Origin: Ditylenchus dipsaci | Lineage: Eukaryota; Nematoda; Chromadorea; Rhabditida; Anguinidae | Reading direction: 5' to 3' | Length of the DNA: 64,000 nt | Assembly: GCA_004194705.1 (NCBI GenBank) | Contig: SADC01001306.1 | Location: forward strand, 558,001-622,000 | Shown: positions 44,749 to 56,800 of the stretch, one piece after another | How the letters are laid out: each line of letters opens with the position of its first letter | How positions within the stretch are numbered: position 1 is the stretch's first letter | Position numbers and translations under genes: made by a program | The notes under the pieces: generated by a model | Databases searched by the model: none | Told to the model about the DNA's origin: nothing | What the model saw: the letters and a program-made list of their open reading frames with translations, nothing else

Positions 44749-45960
44749 GGGACGCAACCGACTCACCAACACCAAAACTCGTCAACGCAAAATACTCGCC
44801 AACGGCAGAAGTCACCAACTGTAAAAGTCGCCAAGGGCAAAACTAGTTATCGGAAAACTTGCTGGCTTGAGTTTACAATCCCCCACGGGGAGTGGTCAGA
44901 TGGAGGAGATAACTTCATATTCGTGTTTCTCGTCCCCGATTTCATAAGAAAGACGACTGTTTTTTTGGTTCTGGAAAAAAAATTTCGAACCACAGGGGGG
45001 GGGGGTGGGGGATGGTATCATGGTTTTTTAGTCAAAATTTCAAAAATTTAAATTTGCTTTTTTATGCATCCAGAGTCCCTTTCGAGTTATTTGCGTCTAA
45101 GGTATGTGGGTGTGCGCATCTCGACCCAAAGCAACCAAGCCCCCAAGCCCGCGAAGGGGGCGCAGGCGGCTTGAGAGTTAGAGATGCGCGCATGCATTTA
45201 CCTTAGACATGATTCAGAGAACTACTTTTAATCAAAAAATGCATATAGAGTCTATTTTTGCCACGGCCCGAGTTGAAAAACATGGTGAGGCAGTCGAAGA
45301 ATACAAACATTTAAATTCCTAACGTTCTGCCATAAAAGTGGCTCCTTTTATTCCGTTCCCTCCCTATACAGCCCTTAATCCCTTTTAAATTCAAAAGGCG
45401 CCAATTTAAATTATGAAATTTTGACTAAAAAACCATGATACCCCCTGTGGTTCGAATTTTTTTTCTCAGAACCAAAAACAGCCGGTTTTCTCATAAAATC
45501 GGGGACGAGAAACACGAATATGACGTTATCTCTTCCATCTGACCACTCCCCGTGGGGGGGGGGGCATTGTAAACTGCAACCAACTTGCTAACGAGAAACT
45601 CGCCAGGGAAAAATTAGATTTGACGGCCCTCCTTGGGACCGGTCATCGGGAGCTGTGAAATCAAATTTTTAGTTAGAGATTTTTTCGTTTTAGAGTTTTG
45701 TCGTTGGCGAGATTCGATGTTGGCAAGATTTGACGTTGGTGAGTCTTTTACGTTGGCGATTTCTCGCGTGGACGATTTTTCGCATGGGCGAGTTTTTCGT
45801 CGTTGGCGAGGTTTGCTGTTGGCGAGTTGGCGAGATTCGCCGTTGGTGAGAGTTGAAGTTGGCAAGTCTTTTACGCTGTCGATTTTTCACGTTCGCGAGT
45901 TCTGACGTTGGCGAGTCTTTTGCGTCGGTGAGTTTTTCGTTGGCAAGTTGGTTGCGTCCC
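44749..45960. repeat. foldback with subterminal cgttggcgag arrays
   Basis: The ends gggacgcaaccgactcacc and a mirrored ggcaagttggttgcgtccc bracket the element. About 44760-44880 carries ccaacg-type units (actcgccaacggcagaag), and 45700-45955 carries about a dozen units of cgttggcgagattcg-like sequence. Nested between are a foldback (about 44890-45570) and a GC-tipped hairpin (about 45060-45245). No target duplication is obvious. Confidence 0.75.
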
Positions 45961-46404
45961 AAAAAACAAGTTTTTGTGAGCTTTTGCGACGCCAGCTCAA
46001 ATAAGGTAGTTCAGATGATTTTTCTGTTTTTGCGAACGCCCGGCTTATGTTAGAGGGGGGGGGCTTTCATAAGGAACGGCTTCTATAAGAGAAAATACAG
46101 TAATTGTTTAAGAGTGCAATTTGCGGTTTTTTTTTCAAAAACGCATCTTTTTAGTACTATTAGAGCATTTTTACAGCTTTTCGCGATCAGCCAAAAACTT
46201 GTTTAAAATGGCGCAATAAAAGTTATTTGTCAGTGTGTAAATGTCTTGCTTATATATTTAACCTTTTTTATATGGCTTGATGAATGCTTCTTTTGCAAAC
46301 AAATGGTTGCACTAGCTTTTCTTTGCTAATGTGCTGCTGCTTTAAACCAGTCATTTATTTTCACCTATTCTTGTAATCTGTATACTTCCCTGTAAAATAT
46401 AAGT

Positions 46405-49400
46405 ATGGATGACTTATTAATTTCTTCAAAAACTTCTATTCGTCAAGAATTAGATGCGGTCACCAAGCTTGCAGTTTCTAATTACTCTTTAGAAAATCCG
46501 CTGACAAGGTTACACATAGTACAGTCAAAGTCTCGATAAAAAGTCACCCTCAAATTTATGCCCGACATTTTTTACCTCAATTTTTGGAGTTTTTTTACCG
46601 AAATCAGTCTAGCGCAAAATATTGCAAAAATTTCGATTGTAGGAGTCGTTTCTGTAAATCATCACAGTTTTGCTATGAATAAGATCCCGGTTCTCGTTTT
46701 CACGGCTCTACGACTTTACATTTAAACCGCGGTTATTATTGTAAGGCGAAAACAGTGGTGATTCACAGAAACAATTAGTAAGATCGAAATTCTTTAAACC
46801 TTTACATTAGGCTTACGAATTGGAAGTTTAAAAAATGTCGCACCCAACTGGTGATCGAAATTGAGGGCTGGGTTCTTATCGATACGCGAATGTAAAAGAT
46901 TAGGTGTTTGCATAAAACATATTAAATTTCAGTGAGACAATACAAGCACTCTGCAACGTGGTTGAAGCCATTTTATTCATGGCCTAAAAGACGCTTTCTT
47001 TTTAAAATCTTCACGATATTCTAAATATCCTGAACCTGTAAGCTTTCTCTTTTTACTATTTACTCTTTTAAATAATTATTTTGATTGACACTTTGTTTTA
47101 CGATTCAAGAAAAATATATTAACTTATATTAAAATTTCGACCTAATTTTGCCTTTTGCCCTTCACAAAACGACGATTTCTGAAATTTGCTGCGTGTAAAC
47201 ACCATAAACTAGAATTTCGAGGCTTTCAAGCTTTACACTTTTTGAGTTTTCTTGTGAATATTTCGCACATAATCTATTTGAATAGCTCAGCTATCTAACG
47301 GATGCAAGATTTTGCATATAAAACTTGAAATTTCCAACCGAGAAATCAAAAACATCAATCCATGCAAAATTTCCTGCTCAACAACAAAAGTCAAGTTTTT
47401 ATTTCTCTGACGAGAATTGTAAATTTTTTACGCTTAATCTTGGGCAGAACTGTGTATCGGTATTTCAAAATTTAACACAGTCGGGTCAACAGATATTGAT
47501 AGCTGGAAATTTCGGACCCTATGTCTACTTTTAAGTCTTTTATCTATCAGCCTTTTAAATATTTGTATTTTTATTTAAAAATTTACCTGCTACTCCAAAT
47601 CCCGAAATTGACAAATCAGGGTCCCGAAGTTTTCAATTTCGAGATTCATGGACACAGGTCAATCATTTTCAGTAAAAACACAAAAACTAAAAAATCAATT
47701 GTTAGGGGAGTTAAGAGTAGCTGTGGGGTCTGGAATTCCGTCTATTTTTGTCTGCTAAAAAGTCGGTCAAAATACAATTCCGAAATGCGATACACAGCTC
47801 TACTTTTAGGCTGATTAGGTGTGTGAGATTTAGAGCTAATTTTTATACAAAATATTTCAAAAAAAAATTTTGAAATACTGACTAGGGTACATTATCCGTT
47901 GTGAGCAAAAGTCACATTGTAAGCTTATTTTTTTATTACTAGGTTTGAAATGCAACAAATGTTGAAAGTCGTGATTTTACCAAAACTTTAGGATCTTATT
48001 CGGTTTTAGGGGGCGGCACCGCTTTTTTCACTCTATATATTTTTCAATTTTTACATGGTGATTCTAATAATTGTAAAAATTTTGATAGTGGTTTATTAGT
48101 AATTGAGGTGATTATGGTCAATTTGATCACCATCATCGACTTCGATTATTATATAAAAGTGGTGGCCCCCCTAAACCGAATAAGTTCCAAATTTTACCAA
48201 TCATTACCGAAAATAAGTGGTAAGTTATTAAATACAAGAGGTAAACGGCGCCTATCGGCGCCCACATCGTGTTTGTGCCTGTTAATAGTTATGAGTAAAT
48301 GAATTTCCCGTAAATCATAGCAAATTTGACTTCAACCACCGAAATTTCAAACTTTAATAACCATTACCCTCTTACAGTGCAGGCTAAGTCTACATTAAAA
48401 GAGCTGTTCAATGAGCACAAACATGCCACACAAAATGTTTCACTAAAAAGGGTTTTTCCTTGTGACCAAAGTGATACTCACGGATTTCCCAAAAATCCCC
48501 CAACTTTGTCTTTAATCATCAAAATTTCAAATTTTCGATAACTTACACCCAAATCTAACAGTAAAGGTTTAATCGGGCGGCGGTAAATTCATCCTCGGTA
48601 AATTCATCCTCTGGTAAATTCATCCTCCGGTAAATTCATCCTCCGGTAAATTCATCCTCTAATTTTGTCTTGACAGGAATAATTTTCATTATCATACTTT
48701 TTGAATTTTTTTTCGGGGAGCAGGACTCTGGATCATCTCCACACTACACTGTAGTGACTACAGTAGCCTACTTTTTGTGCTTAGGCGCAGAATGGGCCAG
48801 TGTACATTAGAACGAACTCAAACATGTATTCTACACATGTCCCTCCAAATCTTTAAAGTTACAAGTTCCAGTCTGGTGGTAACATACATCATTTTTTCTT
48901 GATCAACATTCATAAAATAGTTTTTATAAGAATAGTAAGCCTGAGGGTAGGTAGTAGAACCCTCTGGCAATTCCCCCAGATGGGTATCCACATCAAAACT
49001 CCAAATTTTGGATTTGGATTAAAGTAAGTAAAAATCATTGTAACATATCCAGAATCGTATCCTGAACACGGTTTAATAATACTAAAACAGCGATTTGACT
49101 TGCAGGAGCCCCAGTTATGGCATACACGAAAAATTTGCCACCCACCCTTTGGGAGTAGTCGGTCTTTTAGGGCATTTTTGACCAAATTTAAACCCTTTTT
49201 AGGCAAAATCTAGGTAAAAATGATAGATTTTGAACAGGTTTTTACTTTCTGGGCCTACCGCATATATAAACTCTGGTATGCATATGTTTTTATGCATCCA
49301 GAGTCACTTTCGAGTGATTTGTGTCTCAGGTATGTGTGTGTGCGCATCTCAACCCCAAGCAACCAAGCCCCTGCGCCCCCGAAGGGGGCGCAGGGGGCTT

Positions 49401-50802
49401 GGTTGGTTAGAGATGCGCGCACAGACTTACCTTAGACATAATTCCGAGCTAGACTCTTGATCGAAAATGCATTTAGAGTCTTTTTGCCCAGCTCCAGCAA
49501 GAAAAATGTGATAAATCACCAAAAAAGAGCCCTAAAATACCCTAAAAGTTTTTACTACTTACTCTCGTGGCCAGTGGCGTACGCAGGAATTTCTGACGGG
49601 GGGGGGCACCAGGCCATTTTCGAGGCCATTTTACCTACACCGTTTTCGGAAAAATCTGACGGGGGGGGGCACGTACCCCTGCCCCCCCCCCCTGCGTACG
49701 CCCCTGCTCCTGGCTTATCTACTTAGGCACCTGCTCACCTACCCATACCTAGGTACGTCACGACCTACCCACTCCGGTACTATTGTAGGTCGACCTGGAC
49801 TATTTAGGGAGGATATAAACTATAAAGGGTATATCTGAACCTTAAAGGTTGCATCTTTACCATTGAGAGAAGATCATGATCATTGAAGGTAAATCTGAGC
49901 CACTTGGGTGGACTGGTGCTACTGCAGGTAGATGAGGACCGTTGAAATAACAAACAATATTTTTACCCAATATTCCTGTCAAGACAAAATTTGAGGATGA
50001 ATTTACCGGAGGATGAATTTACCGGAGGATGAATTTACCGGAGGATGAATTTACCGAGGATGAATTTACCGAGGATGAATTTACCGAGGATGAATTTACC
50101 TAGAGCCGGTTTAATCTACGTTAAAAGAGCTTTCGAATGAGTACAAACTTGCTTGATAGAAAATTTTCACTAAAAACAATTTTTCCTTGTGACCAAACAT
50201 GTACTGAAATGAGTTTACCACCCACCCATCCCAAATACTATATAGAGATAGAATTTTTTCTAGCATAAAAAAATGAAGAATCCACTTTTTCATACTTTTA
50301 TTACAGAATTTCTGGCCATTTGTTTCTAAATTCACCCACAAAAGCATCAAGTATCAGATTAGCACGCTGAAGCAGATCAAAAATGAAGTTGGCAAAGCCA
50401 GGGTAATTTTTTTGATGTTCTAGGTTTCAATAATTTTTGATCAAACTTTTCAGGCATGGATTCGAATTGTTTTAAGTGAGGGAGCATTAGAAAGCTATAT
50501 TCATTTGTTATTAAGAGATGAGGGTCAGCTAAGGTACTTTCATGGTTTTTTCATACCAGCTTATACAATTAGATTCAGGTCATTCTACCTAAAATCAGCT
50601 TTCATAAGAGATCAAGAACAGATGGATGCATTTAACGGGTATCTGAAAGCCCTTCAGCAAATTACCATCGCACCGCAAGCAAACTCTAGCCTTTAAACAG
50701 TTGGACTCCTACGTATTTTTCTTTTGGCATATGTCTGTATCACTCTATTTATTTTTAGACCTCTTATTTTGGCTGGTTTGATCAAAGGAAAACCAAATAG
50801 AG
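46405..50802 (+). CDS. RUN domain exons of the PLEKHM1/Rubicon-like gene
   Basis: Exon 1 starts MDDLLISSKTSIRQELDAV. Exon 2 gives ETIQALCNVVEAILF and HGLKDAFFLKSSRY. Exons 3-5 give FWPFVSKFTHKSIKYQ, NEVGKARAWIRIVLSEGALE and AFIRDQEQMDAFNGYLKAL, and exons 5-6 give LNSWTPTPLILAGL, all in RUN-domain order. Introns of 45-51 bases separate exons 3-6, but the intron before exon 3 is 3.3 kb and hosts element copy B. The frame changes by one base near 46976 (between F and HG) and near 50691-50695, where ctttaa reads as a stop unless one base is restored. Confidence 0.85.
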
Positions 50803-53800
50803 GTGGATTTTCAGCTTATTTTTGCATACCCTGTATATTTGAACATTTAGTGACACAGCCAGAAAATTCTAATAAACGCAACGTCTCTTCAAATTCTTTG
50901 GACTTTGGTGTAGAAGAAGCAGAAGAAATAGGCACAAATGCCTCGGATTTGCTGGACGGCAACACTCATTCTGAAAACATTTTTTCTGTTGGATCACCAT
51001 CTGCTAAAAGTAATGCTTTTCACCATATCCTATCCTTTTTTAAGCTTCGAACAAGCTTTTATAAAAAAAACAGCCAAAAGCGTTTCTCGCCCGTTTATTA
51101 ACAAATTAAAACCTCTAATAATCATCCACCATACAATATCTTAGCCTAAATCAAATATGTAATCGATTTTTCTTTTTTCGATTTCGGTTTTCAACATAAA
51201 TTTTTTTTGGTGAGTAAGAGAAAAATCCCCCATTTAGAATTATTAAATGTTTTAACCTAAATGGTTTTCTTGGATCTGCGAGTCATTTCAGCTAAGCTTA
51301 CAGAATTAATGGATGATGATGAGAAAAGCTCAGTGTATTCCCATCCTTCTATGCTGGATGGAGCCATGACTTCTTTTTTACGACCTACCTTCAATGCCAT
51401 GCTTTCTAGCACACCTGAAAACTTTGGAGCTTCTAGTGTTGTTATCCCATCAGAGGAACTTTCCACAGAGGTATGTTTTTCTCCAGATCCGTAACTAAAG
51501 TTTCCTTATTGAGGTTACATATAACCTCTACGAAAAGCCTTATTTTTTTTACGAAAAATAGCCCAGATAACTCAAAACTACTTTTGTTTGAGGCGTAATA
51601 CAAAATTTTAAAAAACGTTTGTTCAAAAACTCACCTAAAAAGTCACCTTCTCTGCAAGGCAGCTCTTTTTTTTTATCAAATAAACAAAATTCGTTTAAAG
51701 GAACATGCAAATTTCGTAGGTTTGAGTTGGTGGGAAACAGCTTTTTTACTCGAAAAAAGAATTTTATCACTATTTTTTATAACTTTATGTTTCAAAAAAT
51801 TGGAGTAAAAAGCTGTTCACCGCCAATTCAAACATAAGAAACTCATAGTCGTAGACGGCAATGTTGCTTTAGTAAACCCCGTACCTACTTTTTCTAATGA
51901 GTCATTCTTTCAGGTGATTGTGCATCGCAGGAGAACTAGATTTAGACACACCTCCAAAAGTAGCAGCGATAGGTCAAGAAGTCAGTCTATCAACAGACCC
52001 ATCGAGCAAGCAGTTGAAGAAGACCAGTTCTCAGCTACCAATTTGCCCAATGTAATTTTTTTAGTTTTTTATCAATTAATTAAACATATACCAAATTTTT
52101 TAGGAGTGTGAAACGATAGAAGATGGACAATTGGAAGAAAATTTTTCGAACGACCTCCAGCCAAATAATACTTTTAATGACATTCCTGCTTGCTCTTCAT
52201 CAAATGATGTGCCTTTCGATTTTAAGAGTGATGATGGCAGAAACGATTCAGGAATTGAGCAAAAGTGAGACTTTATGTCCCATTCACGAAACTAGGCAAA
52301 CCAACAAATTACCATTAACTGTCGACAGTTGGGGGTCGGTAGTCACTTTCTGTTAGAGTCTCTACCCGCACTTTTTTCTAAAAAAGCATTCTTTAACAAT
52401 ATTAGTTCGTGTTTTCCAGAGTAGTCAAGATGAATTCAAATTCAGCAAAAAAATTTTAAATCCAGTTTTTTACATCTAAAATTTAATTTTCTTTTTTTTT
52501 CTACATGCATACTTGCATACATGTAGAATTGCTTCCAGTTTGACGTATCTTGCCAGACCACACTTTCCTTGCTTTTCTGACTTCTTGGTGTTCCTACAGT
52601 TTGCAATTTTTAGATGAATTTCAGTTTGAAGAGAATTAAAAGTTGACTCATCTAGCTCAAAATTTCCCCCCTTTGTGCAGAAAAGTTGCTCTATTATGAC
52701 AAAAAAAAATTGAAAATTCCTCTCGAATTTTAAAACGTTTTCCTTAATTCATTTTCCTTCTGCTCAATTTTGAAGGGGAACATTTACGGATACTTTTTTA
52801 CATTGAATTTACAAGGTTTTACCTTTCTTTTCTATCTCAAAAGAGTCGTGATAAGGCTTAATACATATTGCGAGAAGTATCGGGAAAACGGACCCCTCAC
52901 ACTGACCGATGCAGATAAAAAATAATGGTATAAATCATTGACAATAAGTAGCCCAAATGTCTCGCCCCTTTTAAAAAAAGGTTAAACAAAAAAATTTAGT
53001 GGCGATGAAAAAGGGTGTTCTCCAGTTCTCTCACCAGAGAATGTGCTAGATTTCGAGGAGGACCATCAAACTAGTTTGAATCATGCTATTTTCGACATAG
53101 CTACTAAAGATAACGCTGCATACAATGATATTTCTTACATGACTGTAGGGGACCAGAGCTACAACATTATTGAGGTAGCTGGCTTCAAACTTGTCAAGCA
53201 AAAATCTAATAGTAAAATTTCAACTAATTGCAGGAGAACAAACTATTTGGTACTTCGTTGCATGATGAGCTCAGCTTTTCTTTGGGAAAAGAGCCAGAAT
53301 TATTTGGTACCAGTGACTTATCATCTGCCCTTGACTCAGTCGAAGCCGGTTCTCGAACCACTAATTGGAATATTACACCACCAAAAGTAGTGGATAAATC
53401 CTGTATAAATTTTTTTATAATTTTTTGTTTAGAATCTAGTAGACAAGCAGGCAAGTTGCTCTTCTTCAACAGGCACTGATTTTTCTGGACCTGTTGCTAA
53501 TCTAAACACAGCGCTAAAGAATTTTGTAAAGAAGAGTGAAAAACAAGCGCATGAAGTCAGTTTTTCACCCTTTCCTGTTTTCGAAATATAAAAATAAAAA
53601 GTGTGATTTGAAAAAATCAACCTACAAGGAAGCTCTCGAGCTGTTTTTTTAGACACATGATTTTGATAAGTGAGCGATAAAAGGTTTCTTACAAGTTGTA
53701 GATGACCTTATGGCAAGGCTTTCAACTAAAATTTAAAAACAGACAAATCTTTAAAGAAAATCAGATTTTAAGACTAAAATCAGCTTTTTAAGGATTCCTA

Positions 53801-56800
53801 GTCCTAAAATCAACACAGTTCCGACTAATCAACCCAAATGGCAAATTGTACTTATAGGAGTAGATATTCTTGAATTGACCTAGTACCCCTGCCTTATGGC
53901 TAGTACGTATGGATGAAAGAAACTGGCTGAATACCATATTTTCTCTATTAATAAGTCCGGGTTACTTTTTTTTCAACCCCTCAAAAACCGGCAATATCGG
54001 AGATCGATGGTGGCTAGCCAGTTATAACAAAAAACAAAAAAACTAAACTGCTAAAAAAACAAAAAAAATATTGTGTATCTGAAAAGAACAACTCTAGACT
54101 GTCCTTTGCTAGTTATTGATGTTAGGATTTGATAGGGCATACACAATTTTAAATTGTTGGTTACCTTGAGTTACCGAAAAAGAAAAAGCCTTATGTGATT
54201 ATAAATCTCGTTTCATTAGGCCAATTCATCTTCTTCTTCAACAACTGGTGCTGAACCATCACCAAACTTGAAAGCTGCAATCGTCGATCCACTACGAAAA
54301 TCAGAAGAAATAGCTACTACCTCTTTTAAACTAGAGAATACTAGCGAAGAAGATGTAAGTATAATTTTTTTCTATTTTCAACACATAAATCATATTTCAT
54401 TGTAGGTTGTAGTTATCGAAGAAAAGTGTCTAGAAGGCACCGATGAATATGGAAGTATATCCAAGAACATGCTTCTACTTACCAGAATTCCACTAGAAAA
54501 AGGCTTGAATTCGCAAGAGTTTAGATGTCCCTCGTGCCGCAAATCCATTGGCGGATCATTTAGTTCCTTCAAGTGAGTCTTGTTTGATCTTAAAGTTGGG
54601 ATTTTGGCCCACCAGATCCTCAATCAAAATCGGTTGAATTTTAACAAAAAAATTTGCTTTTGGCCCCACGCTGATTTTTTATGCCGCATAAGTCGAAAAA
54701 TTATAACTTATCACTTTTTATATTTTTCGGCAATACATTTTCATTTTGCCGTAAAAATACTTTTTGTTGCAAAAATTTTTCACTGCATTTTTAAAAAGTA
54801 CTTAAAAATAATACCTTTTTTGTCAAATAAAATTTTTGAAAATAAATAGACATGGTAAAGAGTTAGGTCTTTTTTCCTTGATCTTCTTGGGCACGGCGAT
54901 TCCGCGATGGATAATGCCGCAATGGATAATTCCGCGATGGATAATTTTGCAAAATTAAGATTTTTGACTTCCCTGTTTGAAAAAAACTGATTCTGACACC
55001 GGATTCGTGTTCGGCATGATGGATTACAGATTCACCATCTTTGAATTTAATTTTCTGTCCCATTCCACATTCCCCTCGAGACAAAAAACATTTGAAAAAA
55101 TTCAGTATTCCAAATTTGAGTACGAGTTTAAGTTTTTTAAGTACCTGTGTATGCAATTGACCACGCTGAACACGAATCCGATGTCAGAATCAGGTTTTTT
55201 CTAACGGGGACGTCAAAAATGAAATTTCGCGAAATTATCCGTCGCGAAATTATCTGTCGCGGAATTATCCTTCGCGGAATTGTCTCCGCGGGATTCTGCC
55301 CGTGCCTCCTCTTGTTGTCTTTTTGTGAAAAGTTCATTTGTAAAAAATGGCAAGAGTTTTGTTCAAGTGGTTGCTATGAGTATAAATCAGTTACTCCGCG
55401 CAAAACGATCCAGAAAACAGATTGATTCTTTAAAAAATTCTAAAACTCTAAAAAATTGCCCTAATTCTACTGATCCGGTCAAAATCTTTAATTTGTCGGG
55501 ATTTCAATCATAATTTCACAAAGAATTTGACCGGCAAAATCGTTGGCTAAAGTTTAGAATGTGACCTTTTTCTAAAAATGGTCAAAATCAGTTTTTTTAG
55601 TTGTGTAACATTGTAAAAAATGCTCAGCATTCATTTTTATTGTTGGGAAAGCCAATTTTTCAAAAAAAAAATTTTTGTCGAAAATTGTCAAAAAAACGTT
55701 GTGTGTATAAAGGGTCAGCCCTTGGCCCGAACAATGTACCCCCAAAGGGGCTTCCTATTGAATTAGGGTGCCTGCCGAAGGCAGGCAGGTGTGTATAAAG
55801 GGTCAGCCCTTGGCCCGAACAATGTACCCCCAAAGGGGCTTCCTATTGAATTAGGGTGCCTGCCGAAGGCAGGCAGGTGTGTATAAAGGGTCAGCCCTTG
55901 GCCCGAACAATGTACCCCAAAGGGGCTTCCTATTGAATTAGGGTGCCTGCCGAAGGCAGGCAGGTGTGTATAAAGGGTCAGCCCTTGGCCCGAACAATGT
56001 ACCCCCAAAGGGGCTTCCTATTGAATTAGGGTGCCTGCCGAAGGCAGGCAGGTGTGTATAAAGGGTCAGCCCTTGGCCCGAACAATGTACCCCAAAGGGC
56101 TTCCTATTGAATTAGGGTGCCTGCCGAAGGCAGGCAGGTGTGTATAAAGGGTCAGCCCTTGGCCCGAACAATGTACCCCCAAAGGGGCTTCCTATTGAAT
56201 TAGGGTGCCTGCCGAAGGCAGGCAGGTGTGTATAAAGGGTCAGCCCTTGGCCCGAACAATGTACCCCAAAGGGGCTTCCTATTGAATTAGGGTGCCTGCC
56301 GAAGGCAGGCAGGTGTGTATAAAGGGTCAGCCCTTGGCCCGAACAATGTACCCCAAAGGGGCTTCCTATTGAATTAGGGTGCCTGCCGAAGGCAGGCAGG
56401 TAAAAAATGTGAAAAAGTCAAAATGTCTGATTGAAAAAAAACCTTTTCTGTATTTTTATGTGGTCGGAAACAACGTTTTTATCGGTTTAACGTGTAAGAA
56501 TTGCTTAGAAATGGTTAAAACCTGTTTTTGGGAAATTTCGATATGGGGGGGGACCGCAAAAATTGAAAAATTGGCTTTCCCAACAATAAAAATGAATGCT
56601 GAGCATTTTTTACAATGTTACACAACTAAAAAAACTGATTTTGACCATTTTTAGAAAAAGGTCACATTCTAAACTCCAGCCAAATCGTTATTGTAATCTT
56701 TTACATCAGTCATTTTATCTCAGACTGTGCAATTTGGATGGTCGCTATTATTGCGAGGATTGTTGGAGACGTGGGGATGAGAGCATCATTCCTTCCAGGG

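Noticed and set aside
45614..45962. Open frames of 83-90 codons on both strands
   Set aside because: They are by-products of the cgttggcgag degenerate tandem array.
50692..50698. tttaaac, the classic -1 ribosomal slippery heptamer, right at the RUN-domain frame break
   Set aside because: For -1 slippage the heptamer must be read as t tta aac in the upstream frame. Here tta-aac is the downstream frame, while the upstream frame reads ctt taa, so tandem slippage would not pair. A missing base is simpler, especially with a second similar break in exon 2.
55763..56008. 82-codon open frame with a repeated protein motif on the - strand
   Set aside because: It lies wholly inside the 88-bp tandem array; the repetition is of DNA units and indels in the C/G runs close the frame.
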